Both the position numbers and the translations under genes were made by a program. Of a DNA stretch of 64,000 bases, positions 48,957-62,527 are shown one piece after another. The stretch comes from Apoda limacodes (taxonomy: Eukaryota; Arthropoda; Insecta; Lepidoptera; Limacodidae). The notes beneath the pieces are model-generated. The model was not told where the DNA came from. It saw nothing but the letters and a program-made list of their open reading frames with translations, and made no database searches. The DNA is taken from contig OX291547.1 in assembly GCA_946406115.1 (NCBI GenBank), positions 16,931,001-16,995,000 on the forward strand. Reading direction: 5' to 3'. Numbering within the stretch: position 1 is the first letter of the stretch; the number at the start of each line of letters is the position of its first letter.

Positions 48957-51900
48957 CACCGATCCAGCTACTAGATTAAGGGAGCCTGTCACCGAAGCGG
49001 CAAATAAAGAAGGAGATACGCATCTTTTAGGCACATGCTAGCTACTTTGTACAAAAGCAACTGAAGTGTGTATACCCGTTTATGTATGCGTTTACTTCGT
49101 GGGGTTCACATCACGGGATCATCACAGAGGGGCGTGGGGTTCGACACAAGAAAATGCCCAGACTTCTACTTATACCTACGCCCATGTAGGTGCAGTATGT
49201 TCATTGTAACTTGTTGTGGTATCTTTATGCGGTAGCTTTATGTTCACTATTAATGAAACTTGTAAATAAATATAAATATATATACATTGTGTAAATAGAT
49301 GGAGTACTGTTTTTATTTTTTCTGCCACTTTTGCTCACGCTTTAAACAAAAAATACAATAAAACTCGTAGTCGACTCGATTAACGTGGTAGAAAATTAGT
49401 TGCGCAATTATTTATTTCTTTAGAACAAACTACCTACTAGGTAACTAAGCAGTGGTGATATATGTAGTTTATGTTGATGTGATACTTGTAAAATAATCAT
49501 CATATCAGCTCATATTGGTCCACTGCTGGACATAAATATAAATCTTCTAATTGCTCAGATCATAATTGGCTGAGATAGGGTTTGTAGAAATAGCTCCTAT
49601 GTTTACTAACGGAACATGTCGCTGCTAATAACTTCTAACTGATTAAAGTAATATCCCCTCAGTGTATCAATGTTGTCAATATTGCTGCTAATTCCTCCTA
49701 TCTGCATTAAAACGCGTGTTTACTCACTCGCTGCTATCGCCTACAACATATACTATATAATTTGTGATCGCCTAACTGAAGCAGACGTAACAAACGGAAG
49801 ACAGCGGCGGATTGTGCGATGAGAATGAGTAACCAAAAGTTAGCAGCAGAACACTGGCTTATTTGGTTTACGTGTGTTTGAAGTTACAACGATTTTTTTT
49901 TTTTATAAAATTGTGTGAATTGTGATACAAAATTCCCAAAATAAAAAGAATTGAACAACAAAGTATGTCCCAGCTTTTAGATGTTAATATTGTAGTCATA
50001 TTGTGACATTTAGGCTAAATTTTGTACCGGTACTTTTAAGTTTATTTTATACCTTTAAACGAGTTATTCTTGTATATATATATAATCTGAATCTCAGAAA
50101 CGGCTCCATCAATTTTCATGAAATTTAGTATGTAGGGGTTTTCGGGGTTGATAAATTGATCTAGCTAGGTTTCATTTTTAGAAAACGTCGTTTTATCCGT
50201 GTTTATAAGGCAGTGATAACCTGAAAAGTATGACTCTTCCTGAAATCTATTGGCGAGTAGTAATAAGCAACACTTAAGCTATTTGACAATAGGTGGCGTT
50301 ATTAAGCAACACTTAAGCAATTTGACAACAGGTAGCGTTATTAAGCAACGCTTAAGCTACTTGACAATAGATGGCACTGTTTAAAAAAAACCGAGCATTT
50401 ACTCGGTCCTCCAGGTAATGTAGATAGAAGAGGGCTTCTATATTATAATAAATCAGATGTTCACAAAATTCGAAACAAGAACTCCTAACTAACACTAACT
50501 CAGAAATCCATAATTTTAGGCTAAAATCAATAATAACATCTTTAATCTACAATGTTTATAAACTAATTATAATTTAATACATTTTTGTAACTTAATTATT
50601 AAAACAATTAAACGTTTTTTTCACCTCCTGTAAAATTGTGATTTTGTCAGATAGGAGATATTAGTACATCGCCGTCGATATGTCAACGTGAGCTTCAAAT
50701 CGGTTTTTAGGTATTTGAAAACTAACTCGATTTTTTAGATTTCGGTTATATCATATTTGGTCTACGTAAGTACGACCTTATTCCGAATTCAGATCAAAGC
50801 TCAAGTGACTCTCAATTCGACTTCGCCTGGGTACTCATTTTCTCTTTCTTCTGTATAACGTCCTATTCAATCCAAACACACCAGTATACTTAACAAAATG
50901 TTTCAATTTTATCAGAAATGCTTCACTTCGAGAGAATACTAGCAGGATGCTAAAAACTGCTTTGCATTATTCACAATCGTATCATGATTCTTTCACGGTA
51001 AAGGTTGTTAGATTATGGAAAGCTTTATGTCAGTCTCGATGGTAAGGGGTGACGGTCAGTCGGTTAGGGGGCCTATCTCTTGGGAGGGAAAATTAATTTA
51101 AAACATCAGGGAAACTGCTACAAAATAGACAAGAGAGATATAAGATTAAAACTTTGAGTGCGTCACCGTGGCGGTTCCTTGTAATAATGATGCTCCGCGC
51201 AACTACATCCAGTCAACACGGTGCTTAAGGATATTTCTTTGCATGCCACCGTAGTCCAAATTTACAAGAACGCGAGAAGTTAATTGATACGCGGGCGCGA
51301 GTGCAGCCGTTCCCGACTGATCTAGAACTAATTTGCACACCGGCCGCGAGACGACGCACGGTCAGTGTTGTACCAAGTGAAAGGCGATGCGTCATTGCTG
51401 CCAGCTACGCATGTTTGCCGAACACTTTACCTTTGGAAATAAAAACAGCAAAATCGAAAGCAATATTTAAAAATCTTATTATTACTCATTACCTGAAAGT
51501 CTAAAATAACATCACTACGTATATTTGTTTATATATATTCACTTCTAGGTAATATATATATATATATATATATTATAATTATATATATTATAATTATATA
51601 TATTATAATTATATATATTATAATTATATTTATTATACATGCATATTTATTCAATATGTAACGGAATACCCCCAAATCCCTTGAAGGGGTTATAGGGTGT
51701 CAGGTACACAAGCATGTAGTAATGGACCCAAGGGTGAAATCATAAACCTGAAAAACCCACAGCTTTCAGAAGTTTGGTGAAAGCTTGGAGAGAACTTCTC
51801 CTTAAACTCAGCTGTGTGGGGGTCGATAGCTGGTCTTTTTGTCAAAATTTGTGATGAAATATCTTAATCGTTTTTTCTATTTTAACCTACAGGCGATTTC

Positions 51901-54900
51901 TCTGTGAGGCTTATTTAATAAAAAAAAAAAAAATAGTTTAAGACCTTTTGCTTGTTCCTTTAATTGTTTATTTTTAAATTTATGAGTGAAATGACAAGAA
52001 AATTATTTACAAATAATTTATTCATCGTAAAATGTTCTTTATCGCTAATAAAGATACATGTTTCGTTATTTTAATTTATTAATATGCATGTTCAATTCAG
52101 AATATTAGTGCAGACCGGTCTAGTAGTAACTAGCCACGTGACATCCAACATGTTAAAATTGTGTATTAAAAAAATTTAATTAAAATAAAAACTTAGTCAA
52201 TGTCGTTACTGCGATCCGTTGTTCTTTGAAGAACCCGGACATCAGAAATTGTGCAGGTTGAGGTGGAAGAATTTTCTCTTTCCTACACATATTTTATCTA
52301 AAGGGTTCTTCATAAATAATTACATATTTTTCGTAATACACGAAAAATTGGTTTACATTTTGTACCCTTTTTTACATTTTTAAATTACACACCTAAGCTA
52401 TTAGGGCAATTGAGTTCATTAAAATTGTCAGAGCAGTCACTTATAATGTGAGCTTCTAAATTCCATGTACCAGGATTTCATAGAAAATTGTTAGCATTTC
52501 GGACAAAGTTGATTAAAGAACAAAACGGTACCCCAATTTTCAAAATGTAGGATTCGCGCTAATGATTTGCACAACGACGATTGGTCAACATGGTCAACGC
52601 CCACCTGGAGCCTGGGTTGTTTGGAAATTCTCGGCAAATCTACCATAAAATTGGGAATTAAGATCACTATTAGTAATCACAAGAATTTCACTTTGTTATT
52701 TTTGCTAAATAAGTAATAGCTACTTCTTAGTTTTAAATAGTCGTATTACAAAAAATGAAACAACAATAATTTCACGTTTCCGTTTGTATTCACACATTCA
52801 TTTTCAGGTAAATCTTATTAAATAACTTTTTTCCTGTCGATCGTAACCATGATTTGTTAAAATGAATAGATGGAGATAAAGAAAACAAACTTAAATCCCT
52901 CGGAGAACCTAGGTTAAGATTTTGTTACCTGTGTAGAGTCGGCACAGATAACAGGATACCTACCTACTAACCGCGCCACAAAAAAAATCATACCTACTTT
53001 CAGTAACATATCTAGGGATCAAATCAAATACCTAATATTTATTTAATTTTAGTAGGTTGCTGACACTCAAAAGTTTTTTTTTGTTTAGTGTTCAGTTCAC
53101 TTTTAACTACTTTTGTGAAAACGTACGTGCGTATCTACCTAGCTTATTTTTAAAATAGGAAGTTCAAAAAGGGGTTTTAATTCAGTGTTTTAGTAAATGA
53201 AAGTAACTTTGAACCATTTTTGTGAATTAAGATACTGCATAGGTAGTTAATGTTTAAAAACAGTGTTACGTAGTACAGTGTTAGTGAATGTACCTATGTC
53301 ATTGAACCATTTTTGTTAAAACTGAAAATGTTTAATGCAGTGCTAAGTTAAAAAGATTTGTAAATTAAAGAAGAAGGCTGCTGAAGAAGCTTTTTAGTTG
53401 AGTAGGTAGCTTTTAGCCATCCTGTTTTTATTTTTGCGTAGCGTCGCACAAATTTGCGTTTCTACGCCGAAAAAAGTACCAGAAACACATAAACGACAAG
53501 ACGTCGTACGCGTTATAGGTAATTATTGTGTAACTGGAGTCGTACTAAATCAAAAGTACTATAGATTCTCATAAATTAGCGGGTGGCATATTCTAAAGTT
53601 CATTAAACTTTGTGGTCAAGTCAGAACGTAAAATTATTTTATGAAATTAGTATGAAAAACTGAAATGCCGGTTTTTAGCGTGAAACTTTGGATAGTGATT
53701 GCTGAGTAGGTGCACTCTTGCCCCCTTCAGGGATTTGGGGAATTTCCGTTACACTCTGTATATGAACAAAAATTTACTTATATTTATATATACATTATTC
53801 ATACATGTTATTTATTTATACTATATACATTATTGTAAGATATATATACTTCTTAATACCTGTATCGATACACACAATTCATTGAATTTTTAAGGGTCGG
53901 GTCGGCAACGCGTGAGTGACACAAGGTCCCCTGGTGATACAAGCGTCCATAGGCTACGGTGACCGCTTACCATCAGGCGGACTGTAAGCTTGTTTATCAC
54001 CTTAGTGGTATAAAAAAAACACCTACTATACTATGTTTAACTTTATTATTTCCTCTACACAAAGGTTGTCTGGAAGAGATCGCTATAAAACGATATGATC
54101 CCCATTTTCTTTATAAGATATTTTTGTAAAATTATTATGTTGATGAAATAAAGTATATTATTATTATTATCGACCAAACTCGCAGCCTAGTTGATAGATT
54201 CGCCGGCTGCTGTGCAGAGGGTGTGGTTCGATTCCCGCATTGGACAAAGATTTATGTGATAAATATTTGTGTTTGTCTTGAGTCTGGGTGTATTTATGTA
54301 TGATATGTATTTACAAAAAAAAAAAAAAGTATTTGTATCCGTTGCCTGGTTTTCGCGCTGTGTCAAATGTTAAAAAAAAATTTATTATAATCCCCAGTTG
54401 ACCATTTAAGAGGCTATACAACGTAAATTTAATTTTTTTGGCAAATGTTTCTCCTGATCCGCCAAGCAGATCCGACTTAAATTAAATGACTGTGTTCTTC
54501 GGAATCTGGTTCAAACCCTGAAAAATTGTGAAAAAACAATTAACGAACTTTTGTTCAATAAAAAAATCCTAAACTTTTTTTTATGTTTTCGCAAACAAAT
54601 ATTCAAAGTTTTAAGTGCTATTAGTTTAAAACTTTGCTTAAGCATAGCCGTGATAGTGCTTTATACCCTGAGAAAAAGTATTTTTTTAAAACAATGATGT
54701 GTAATAAACTATTATTAATTTCATGTATTTCAATGAAAATCTCAGTGGGTTGAGATGTTGCTGCACTATTAACGCACGCTTATCGCGTTATCCTTGTTTT
54801 TTCTCAAGTTTTCTTTACTTGTGTGTGAGTACTGCCTCTTTTATTGCCTCATTCCTTTGCACCTGACATGACAATTTTGCTTGTATCTAAAGTGTAAGAA

Positions 54901-57900
54901 GTAGGTTCTACTGCAGAAGCGAGTGCGCGTATGCCTGCGAACCGGGCACAAATAATGCTGCGGTGTATGGTTGGCCCCGCCCTCTACTAATCTTAGAGGT
55001 GGTTCAGCAATGTTTTTGTCGATAGTATACGTAAAAAATAAAGACATAAATTTTATATATTTATGGTATATGAACTATAGGTAGAACAGGCCATTGAAGT
55101 CTCACCAGCCTTCATACGTCCCCACTGTTGGGGCACAGCCTACCCTCATAAGCGAGGGTGATTTGGGCCAAAGTCCACACGCGGGCCCAGTGCGGACTGT
55201 GGACATCACATACGTCTTTTTTTTTTCTTGACGTATGCAGGTTTCCTTACGATGTTTTCCTTCACCGAAAGAGCTAGTGGTGTGAATATATAAGTGTACA
55301 CGAGAAATTAAGAAAAGACTCATTGGTACACGCCGACCCGGGTTTCGAACCTCCGCCACTTAGGACATGAAGTGAAATTTAAACCCCTCGACCACCACCG
55401 ACTTATTAAACTCCTCGACCACCACCGACTTCATTTTAAGTATTAGTATTGAATTAAACGCACGTGCTCTATTGTACTATATAATATAATTTCTTTTGTA
55501 GATGACATTTTCAGAAACTAGTACCGACGCGGTGAGTGGTGAGATGCGCAGTGTGGACGTAGAACTTCGTAATGTAGGCCCGATGGAAATGGGCTGTGTA
55601 TATTTCGCGATGTGTCACCCTGACTGTCTCGGTCTCGCGGACGATCAGCAGGATGACCTTGCAGTCTTATACGATCACAAATACCGCGAAGAGCCTCAAT
55701 ATTCAGGTTAGTACTTTTCCAATATAAAAGATGATGAAGTATTTCTAACTACAACCAGAGTATAATAATCTTTCGAACATCATGTCCGATCAAGGCCACG
55801 AGAGGGAGAAAGCGCTGTGGTTCCTTGCATCGGCAAGGATACTTAGATGATAGAAGGAATCACAGCTATTTAGATTCTAAAATTATGATGTGATTTCGTA
55901 TCCATCCACTGATGGTTTCTAGGAGTTTAAACCGTAACGTTATATATACTAGTACATTAATTATTTTAGATGAGCGTGCAGCGCGGGCAGCAATATGGCG
56001 TGCGGCGGCGTCCCGGCACGTGTCGCTGGCGGCGAGTGGCGTGTCGAGTGGTGCGTGCGCGCGGGCCCGCTTGCTGCTGCGGCCGCGGACGCTAACGCCT
56101 CGCCTCTACCTCCTTGCGTACTACCCCTCCAACTCGCACCCACGCGGGTACCGGCTGCTTAGACACGTCTTCAGCTTTAACCTTGTTGTGAGTTTTATCT
56201 AGGGCACATTACATAGGCAACATATTTTCGGAGTGGGATTCCTACGACAAACCCTTGATTATAGTAATAAAGCTGTAACTTGAGGAATACGACTATAGAT
56301 ATTCCTGTATAAAACTTGAAATTTTGCGCATTAAAATATGCTTCAGCTATTTGCATATAAACTCCCTTCCAAATTTCAGCTAAATTGGTTTAGTTGTTTG
56401 CGGTGTGGAGGATTAACGAACATACTAACTCACACAGTCACAAACTTTCGCATTTATTATATAAGTAGGATTTAACCGTTACTTCGCCTGCGCGGAATTC
56501 GGGTATATGTAATAAAAAAAATTGTTATATTATATGTTATTCAGTGACTGCGCTTTTCTTCTTTTTAACCTTTTTCTGTGTCTAGAGCTTCGTCATATAA
56601 TTTAACATTTGATATCGTGCTTTTTGAACGAAACTTGTAGTGAAAGTGTCTATAACTAAAATTTAGTATTTTGTTGCAGGAAGCAGTTGAAATATCAGTA
56701 ACGCCTCGAAGAAGTTTGCGAGTAATTGAAGGGGAAATTTTTGAAAACATAAATCTTGCAGTAGAGGTAAAGAATGTTTGTAGCGAGAAAGATCAAAACA
56801 TTACTGTACAAGTTCTAGAAGCTTCCTTGCTCAGTAGACAATGGAAGTTAACAGACCTTACTGCAGCAAGAAATAAAGACGAAACATTGATAGGTCATGA
56901 AAGATTACATCTTATTATGAAAGCAAGACGATTCAGCCAAATACCACCAGAAGGTACAGTGGAATGGACGTGTCTCAAGGTAGCAAACGACCCTAGTAAC
57001 GCGCAAAATGTAAATGATCCTCCATATTCAAAGTTTCTTACTGAATACAATCCTCCTTTCGTTGAAACATCAGAAATTAGTGCTCAAAACAAAGACATCA
57101 GGTCTGGTTTGATACAGTCTATGTTTGTTCTTAGATGGAAGGCTTTTGACAAAACAAAAGGTAAAGTAGCTATTGGGCAGCATTGTTTATGGTTGGATTG
57201 TTTTACAAAAGTTATATCTCGTGAAAAGGAATACCTTACTGTTGAGGCTCCAGGTTTACAATTAGATGAATACGACAGCAGAACTGATCTATTCGAAGGT
57301 AAAAATAAAAAGAAAAAGGATAATGTTGTCATTTTGAAGATGGAACATTCAAACTTTATTGACCATGACTTTAATCAGAATAGATTGTGTTTAGTTCCTA
57401 TAACTATTAACATTGTGAACTGCTATGGAATTCCAGTTAAAGTATTTATTGATATGTCAAAACAACAAAGCAGGTGAGTTTTCTTGCATATTTTTCAATT
57501 TAGACATACCAAATTAGGTAATTTAGATTCATTTACGTGGCCTTGAGTGTTGTAACTTTATTTTATTAATTCATTGGTTTCTATTGTTTGAATTGTATAG
57601 ATTATAATATCTTGAAATGCAATATAAAAAAGAGTGATTGTTTATTTATACAAGTTTTTACCCGCGGCTCCGCCCGCTTTTCGATAATTTTGAATATTTA
57701 ATAGTAAGGAAGTTAGCTATAGCTGCAGCTACAGGAATTTGGTTTTAGTTATTCTAGCAGGAACTTTTGAATTTTCAGAGATAAAATGTAGCCTATGTAT
57801 TATTACACCGGTATACCGGTGCGGTAGTCTAATTGATACGCCGTTATTTCTTAAACCTAATTTAAAAATAGATATCGATGTATTAATTCATTTTCTGTGC

Positions 57901-58074
57901 CGTCATAACATTAACACATTGAAAATACTATCGACTTAATATTTGATAAATCTGTATTTTAGGTTATTTATTCATAAAAGATCAGGCGTAAATAAAATAT
58001 ACAACAAATGTGACAACTTCCAAACATTTTTTATAATACCACAATTAATTTTAATTCTCAGGTTTCGAATTTAA

Positions 58075-61000
58075 TTATATGGCTTTTACAGCCTTATTTC
58101 TTATTAAATTAAACTCATTTCGTCGGTAGTATATTTCGGCAGTTTCTGTTGCAATATTATTGTGTAGGGTTTGCCTTCCAGTTATTCTTGGCACAACTAT
58201 ATCACTTGACCTCCTCTGTTGCGCTTGCTCAAAAAGGAATGCGAACTGACTTTCGTTCCGAACATTTAGTAAAGTCGTTTTTACAGTTTTTGTATATTCG
58301 CAAATGTTGGTCAAATCGACATTTATTTTCTGCATTGCTTTGTTAAGGTTTGCTGTATATGAAAAAACTTTTCTCAGTAATTAAAGAAACAATAAACTGG
58401 CTGTTATCTGTATATAGCGGTTTGAAGATGGTATGCTTGAGTAACGACGTCGCTACTAGTAGCATCTTGAAGTTCCCTAAGTCTTTCGCGTATAACCAAT
58501 TCTGCAAATCTTTCAACAGCCACGTGTTTCTCGGTCCATCGTGTCTGAATGAGATGAATGAATTTGATCCGCAATTTTCGTTCCGTCGCGAAGGGATGAT
58601 TGGCGAAAAATGTTTATTACGCTGTTAATTGTTCCGATACAGTTACGTATCATTGGTATCTCAACTGAATGCTTTTAAAATAAGTTGAGAACATGAGCAA
58701 CACAGTGTACAAATTGTGCTCTCGGGTATTGCTCTGCGATTATTGTTCTTACGCCTCGTAACCAACCGCTCATCACTGCAGCGCCATCATAGCGTTGACC
58801 AATCCATTTATCCAAATCCAAATTTATGGGCGTAGCCAGCTTTTTACTTAGGATGGGGCAGACCAGGCTTGGGTGGGGCAAATATGGTATAAAATATTAT
58901 TTTCATATGGCAAAAATGTACTGTACAAGCAAAATTCTCGAGGTTATACAATTTTTGGGTAGTCTAGGGTGGGGCAGCTGCCCCAACCTTGATGTTTCTG
59001 ACTACGCCCATGTCCATATTATATGAGAAGAATTGTGATTTAATAGTTCTTGCCAAACCTTTAGTTGAAACATCTACGTGGATGAATTCTAAAAAATCTT
59101 CCCGTAGAAATGATTTCCCAGATGAGCAATGTACGTATCGTAAACATAACGCTTTCGCATCTCGCCTTTTTTTTTTTTTTTTTTTTTTTTATACCACCAA
59201 GGTGGCAAACAAGCACACGGTCCGCCTCATGGGAAGCGGTCACCGTGGCCTATGGACGCTTGCAACACCAGGGGCATCATTCGCGCGTTCCCGACCCTTC
59301 AAAAATCCAAGAACTTCTTTCTTGAAGAACCCCATACTGTAGTCCTTAGAGAAAACCTTGGCAGGGAGCTCATTCCACAACTCAAGCGTTCGCGGGAGGA
59401 AGTTTCTCTGAAACCGCACTGTACGTGACCATTTCGGTTCTAAAGTGTGAGGATGAATTCCCTGCCGATGGCGAGCGGTGCGATGATAGAAAGTAGCCGT
59501 GGGCATCATTTCGAACAAGTCCTCAGAACAGATCCCATTTTACAAGCGGTAGAACGCACACAGGGAGGCAAAGTCTCTCCTTAGACTTAAGGGTTCGATA
59601 CGGCAAGTGAGTTTGAGATCGTCGACAATTCTCACAGCCCGTCGCCCGAGTCAAAAGGGCCAAGCTGGTATCCGGGTGCACCTGCCCAGAGATGGCAGCA
59701 GTACTCCATATGAGGCCGAACTTGCGACTTGTAAAGCAGCAACCTCTGCCCCGACGTGAATTACTACCTCGTTCTGTTCAGTACACCTAGTTTTTTTGAC
59801 GCCAGTTTCACTTGTCTTGCAAATGATCTCGGAACTGAACATTGCTGGAGATGTCGACACCCAGGATCCCAATGCTCTTGGAGATGGAGAGGGGAGGGTT
59901 CTGGAATTGTAGGACTACAGTGAATGGGGTTTTTTTAGCGGCGAACGAGCAGACTTGTGTCTTTGTAGGGTCTTGATATGGCTTGTGTTTTATCAGCTAG
60001 TAAAGTAACAAATCCAGCCCCTTTGACTCTATTAAGTACTTGCGTAGCGTATCACTACCACATAGTTCAATCACTTCATTTTGAATTCCTGATGACGTAT
60101 ACATGGCTCTACTATGAATGTTTTGTGTTAATAAATGATTCTTAAGTGCTTCATCGCCAGATTGAGCAAGAAAACGAAGAAGTGCTCTAAAATTACCATC
60201 GTCATGTTCGGGTTCATTTATCCCAATTTCTCCAGAATCACGACTTCCTCTTAGTGTTATTTCTTGCCATCCGCAAAGAATAATTGCTTTCAATCTTTTT
60301 CTGTTCTCTTCGGCAATTTTATTATTTTCTACATTCATGCACTCTGTAACATCAAGCGTTTTTCCTCCCATTATCCTTAATTGTTATAGCACAACCCTTA
60401 GCCATTATTTTTAATAGTTGTGTTGATAGTGGTGTGTTTCCTGATGAGATGAAACTTAGCAAAGTTATACCTCTTTTTAAATCAGGTAGTTCAACAGATC
60501 CTAATAATTTTCGGCCTATTTCAATACTACCTATACTCAGTAAAGTTTTTGAAAAACTCATACTTTGTCAAATGTTAAGCCATTTCTGTATTAATGAGCT
60601 ACTAGGTAGTAAACAGTTTGGCTTTATGAAAGGCCGTTCCACAACCGATGCAGGAGTGGCACTATTAAAAAATATATATAACGCCTGGGAGGATTCGCAT
60701 GACGCCCTTGGAGTGTTTTGTGATTTATCTAAGGCATTTGACTGTGTTCAACATGAAAATCTCATCAGGAAGCTACATCACTATGGTATTAGAGGCAAAG
60801 CTCTCGACCTTTTGACATCCTATATGAGTAGGAGAGTACAGAAAATAGATGTCAACGGTGAAAGATCTCCGGGATCAGCAGTCACTATAGGAGTCCCTCA
60901 GGGCTCAATTTTAGGTCCTTTTCTATTTCTTATTTACATTAATGATCTCCCATATAATGTAAAAAACCATGACATTGTCTTATTTGCTGATGACACCTCT

Positions 61001-62527
61001 TTGCTTTTTAAAGTTAAGAGACGACTGACATGTTATAATGAATTAAATAATGCCCTTTCTAAAATTGTAAATTGGTTTAACGCTAATAGTTTGTTACTTA
61101 ATGAAAAAAAACCAAATGTGTTAAATTTACATTACCAAATGTTAGTCAGAGACAGACATGTATTAATATTAATGGCGAGCAATTAGAACTTGTTAATTCA
61201 ACAGTCTTTCTTGGCATAACGCTGGACTCCAAACTTCAATGGGGTCCTCATATTCATAACCTAGCCAAAAAACTTAGCTCTACTGTGTATGCGATCAAGA
61301 AAATAAGACAATTGACCGATGTCGACACTGCAAAAATAGTATATGTAGCTATTTCCATAGTTTAATGACATATGGTATCCTATTGTGGGGTAGCGCTGCT
61401 GATGTAAATACAATATTTTTGTTACAAAAAAGGGCAATTCGTGCTATTTATAAATTAGGATCTAGGATATCTCTGAGGGATAGGTTTAGGGAAGTAAAAA
61501 TTTTAACTTTAGTGTCGCAGTACATATATGAAAATCTTTTATATGTACATAAAAATATCAATAGTTTCAGCAAGAAAAGTGAAGTTCACAAAGTAAATAC
61601 TAAAAGTAAAAATAAGCTGTTGGTGCACGATACACGTCTACACAAAATAAGTAACTCTTTTATTAGGCAATGTATACACTTTTACAACAAAGTTCCCAAT
61701 AAAATTCAAAATCTATCAATAAGTAAATTTAAATCTTTTATCAAGCAGGTACTTTGTAAAAAGGCTTACTACAATATTTCAGACTATGTAAATGATAAAA
61801 ATCCTTGGGACTGATGATGCTCCATTACAGGATGCATAAGTAAACCAAATTAAAATGGAAATAACATAAAATTGTACGACTAAAAATTTTTTTATTTAAA
61901 ACATTAATTGTATTTTAGTTTATTTGTATTATTGATAGTGTTTTTAGAAGAGTAACTATCGAGTTTCTTGCCGGATTCTTCTCGGTAGAAATCAACAACA
62001 CTGTGAACCGGCGGGAAGGTGGGTTCAAAAAATAATATTTTATACCTTTGACGATTCAAAAGTGATTGTAAAATCCTTATTTTAATAAACCATTTTGACT
62101 TTGACTTTACAAAATTTGCTGCCTGCTCAACAGCAAATTTATGATACTTCTTAACTGCATGGTGATCAAAGCTCTCTTAAGCTTAATTCCAGTTAGTACA
62201 TGGCTTACTAACAAAGGCTCCAAGTCCTTGATGACCACGACCGCCTTCCGTTTTTCCAAGTAAAACATATACTTTGCAAAGTGCTCCCTGCATGACAGTT
62301 GAATATACGAGCCATGAGTACCTGGTAGTCCAATGGCGTTGAAAAGGAAGTTTCTTTTTACCAGTGTCAGTGACTGAAATGGAAATTTAAATGTATCAGG
62401 AAGGGTCCAAGGCTCTTTCAAATGCTCTCAGCTTTTCCTCGTCATTGTTTGAAGGATGACATACGTATTTCGCAATATCATAACCCGTCCTGGCTGCGGC
62501 TGTGGACGTGGTCGAAGTCAAATCCAT
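58075..62527 (-). pseudogene. hAT-like transposase remnant, unit 3 copy (most complete)
   Basis: It keeps an extra hAT segment at about 59010-59166 (ALCLRYVHC, FLREDFLEFIHVDV) that is deleted in units 1 and 2, and a Glu codon at 58228-58230 where they have a stop. An ORF of 86 residues (58335-58075) covers the C-terminal NESQFAFLFEQA and GRQT block. It is still interrupted by two LINEs, one small TIR element and frameshifts. Confidence 0.8.
58828..59009. mobile_element. Small TIR element inserted in the hAT gene, full length only in unit 3
   Basis: Starts 'gggcgtag' and ends 'ctacgccc', exact inverted ends over 182 bp, with hAT coding on both sides (MDM on one side, NLDLDKWIGQ on the other). 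An internal palindrome 'ggggcagctgcccc' lies at 58971-58984. Units 1 and 2 keep only the left part (29037-29185, 43901-44049). Confidence 0.65.

Larger units (their letters stand above)
35880..50746. repeat. Tandem array unit 2 (14,867 bp)
   Basis: Nearly identical to unit 1 over its whole length. Contents by position: LINE fragment 35880-36177, AT repeat 36684-36791, LINE 3' piece 39051-39179, SINE 39328-39530, second SINE-like repeat 40253-40510, exons 15-18 at 40661-48956 with a broken exon 16, hAT remnant 43148-47337, minisatellite 50264-50378. Private changes include an 86-bp deletion in exon 16 and a longer AT repeat. Confidence 0.95.
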
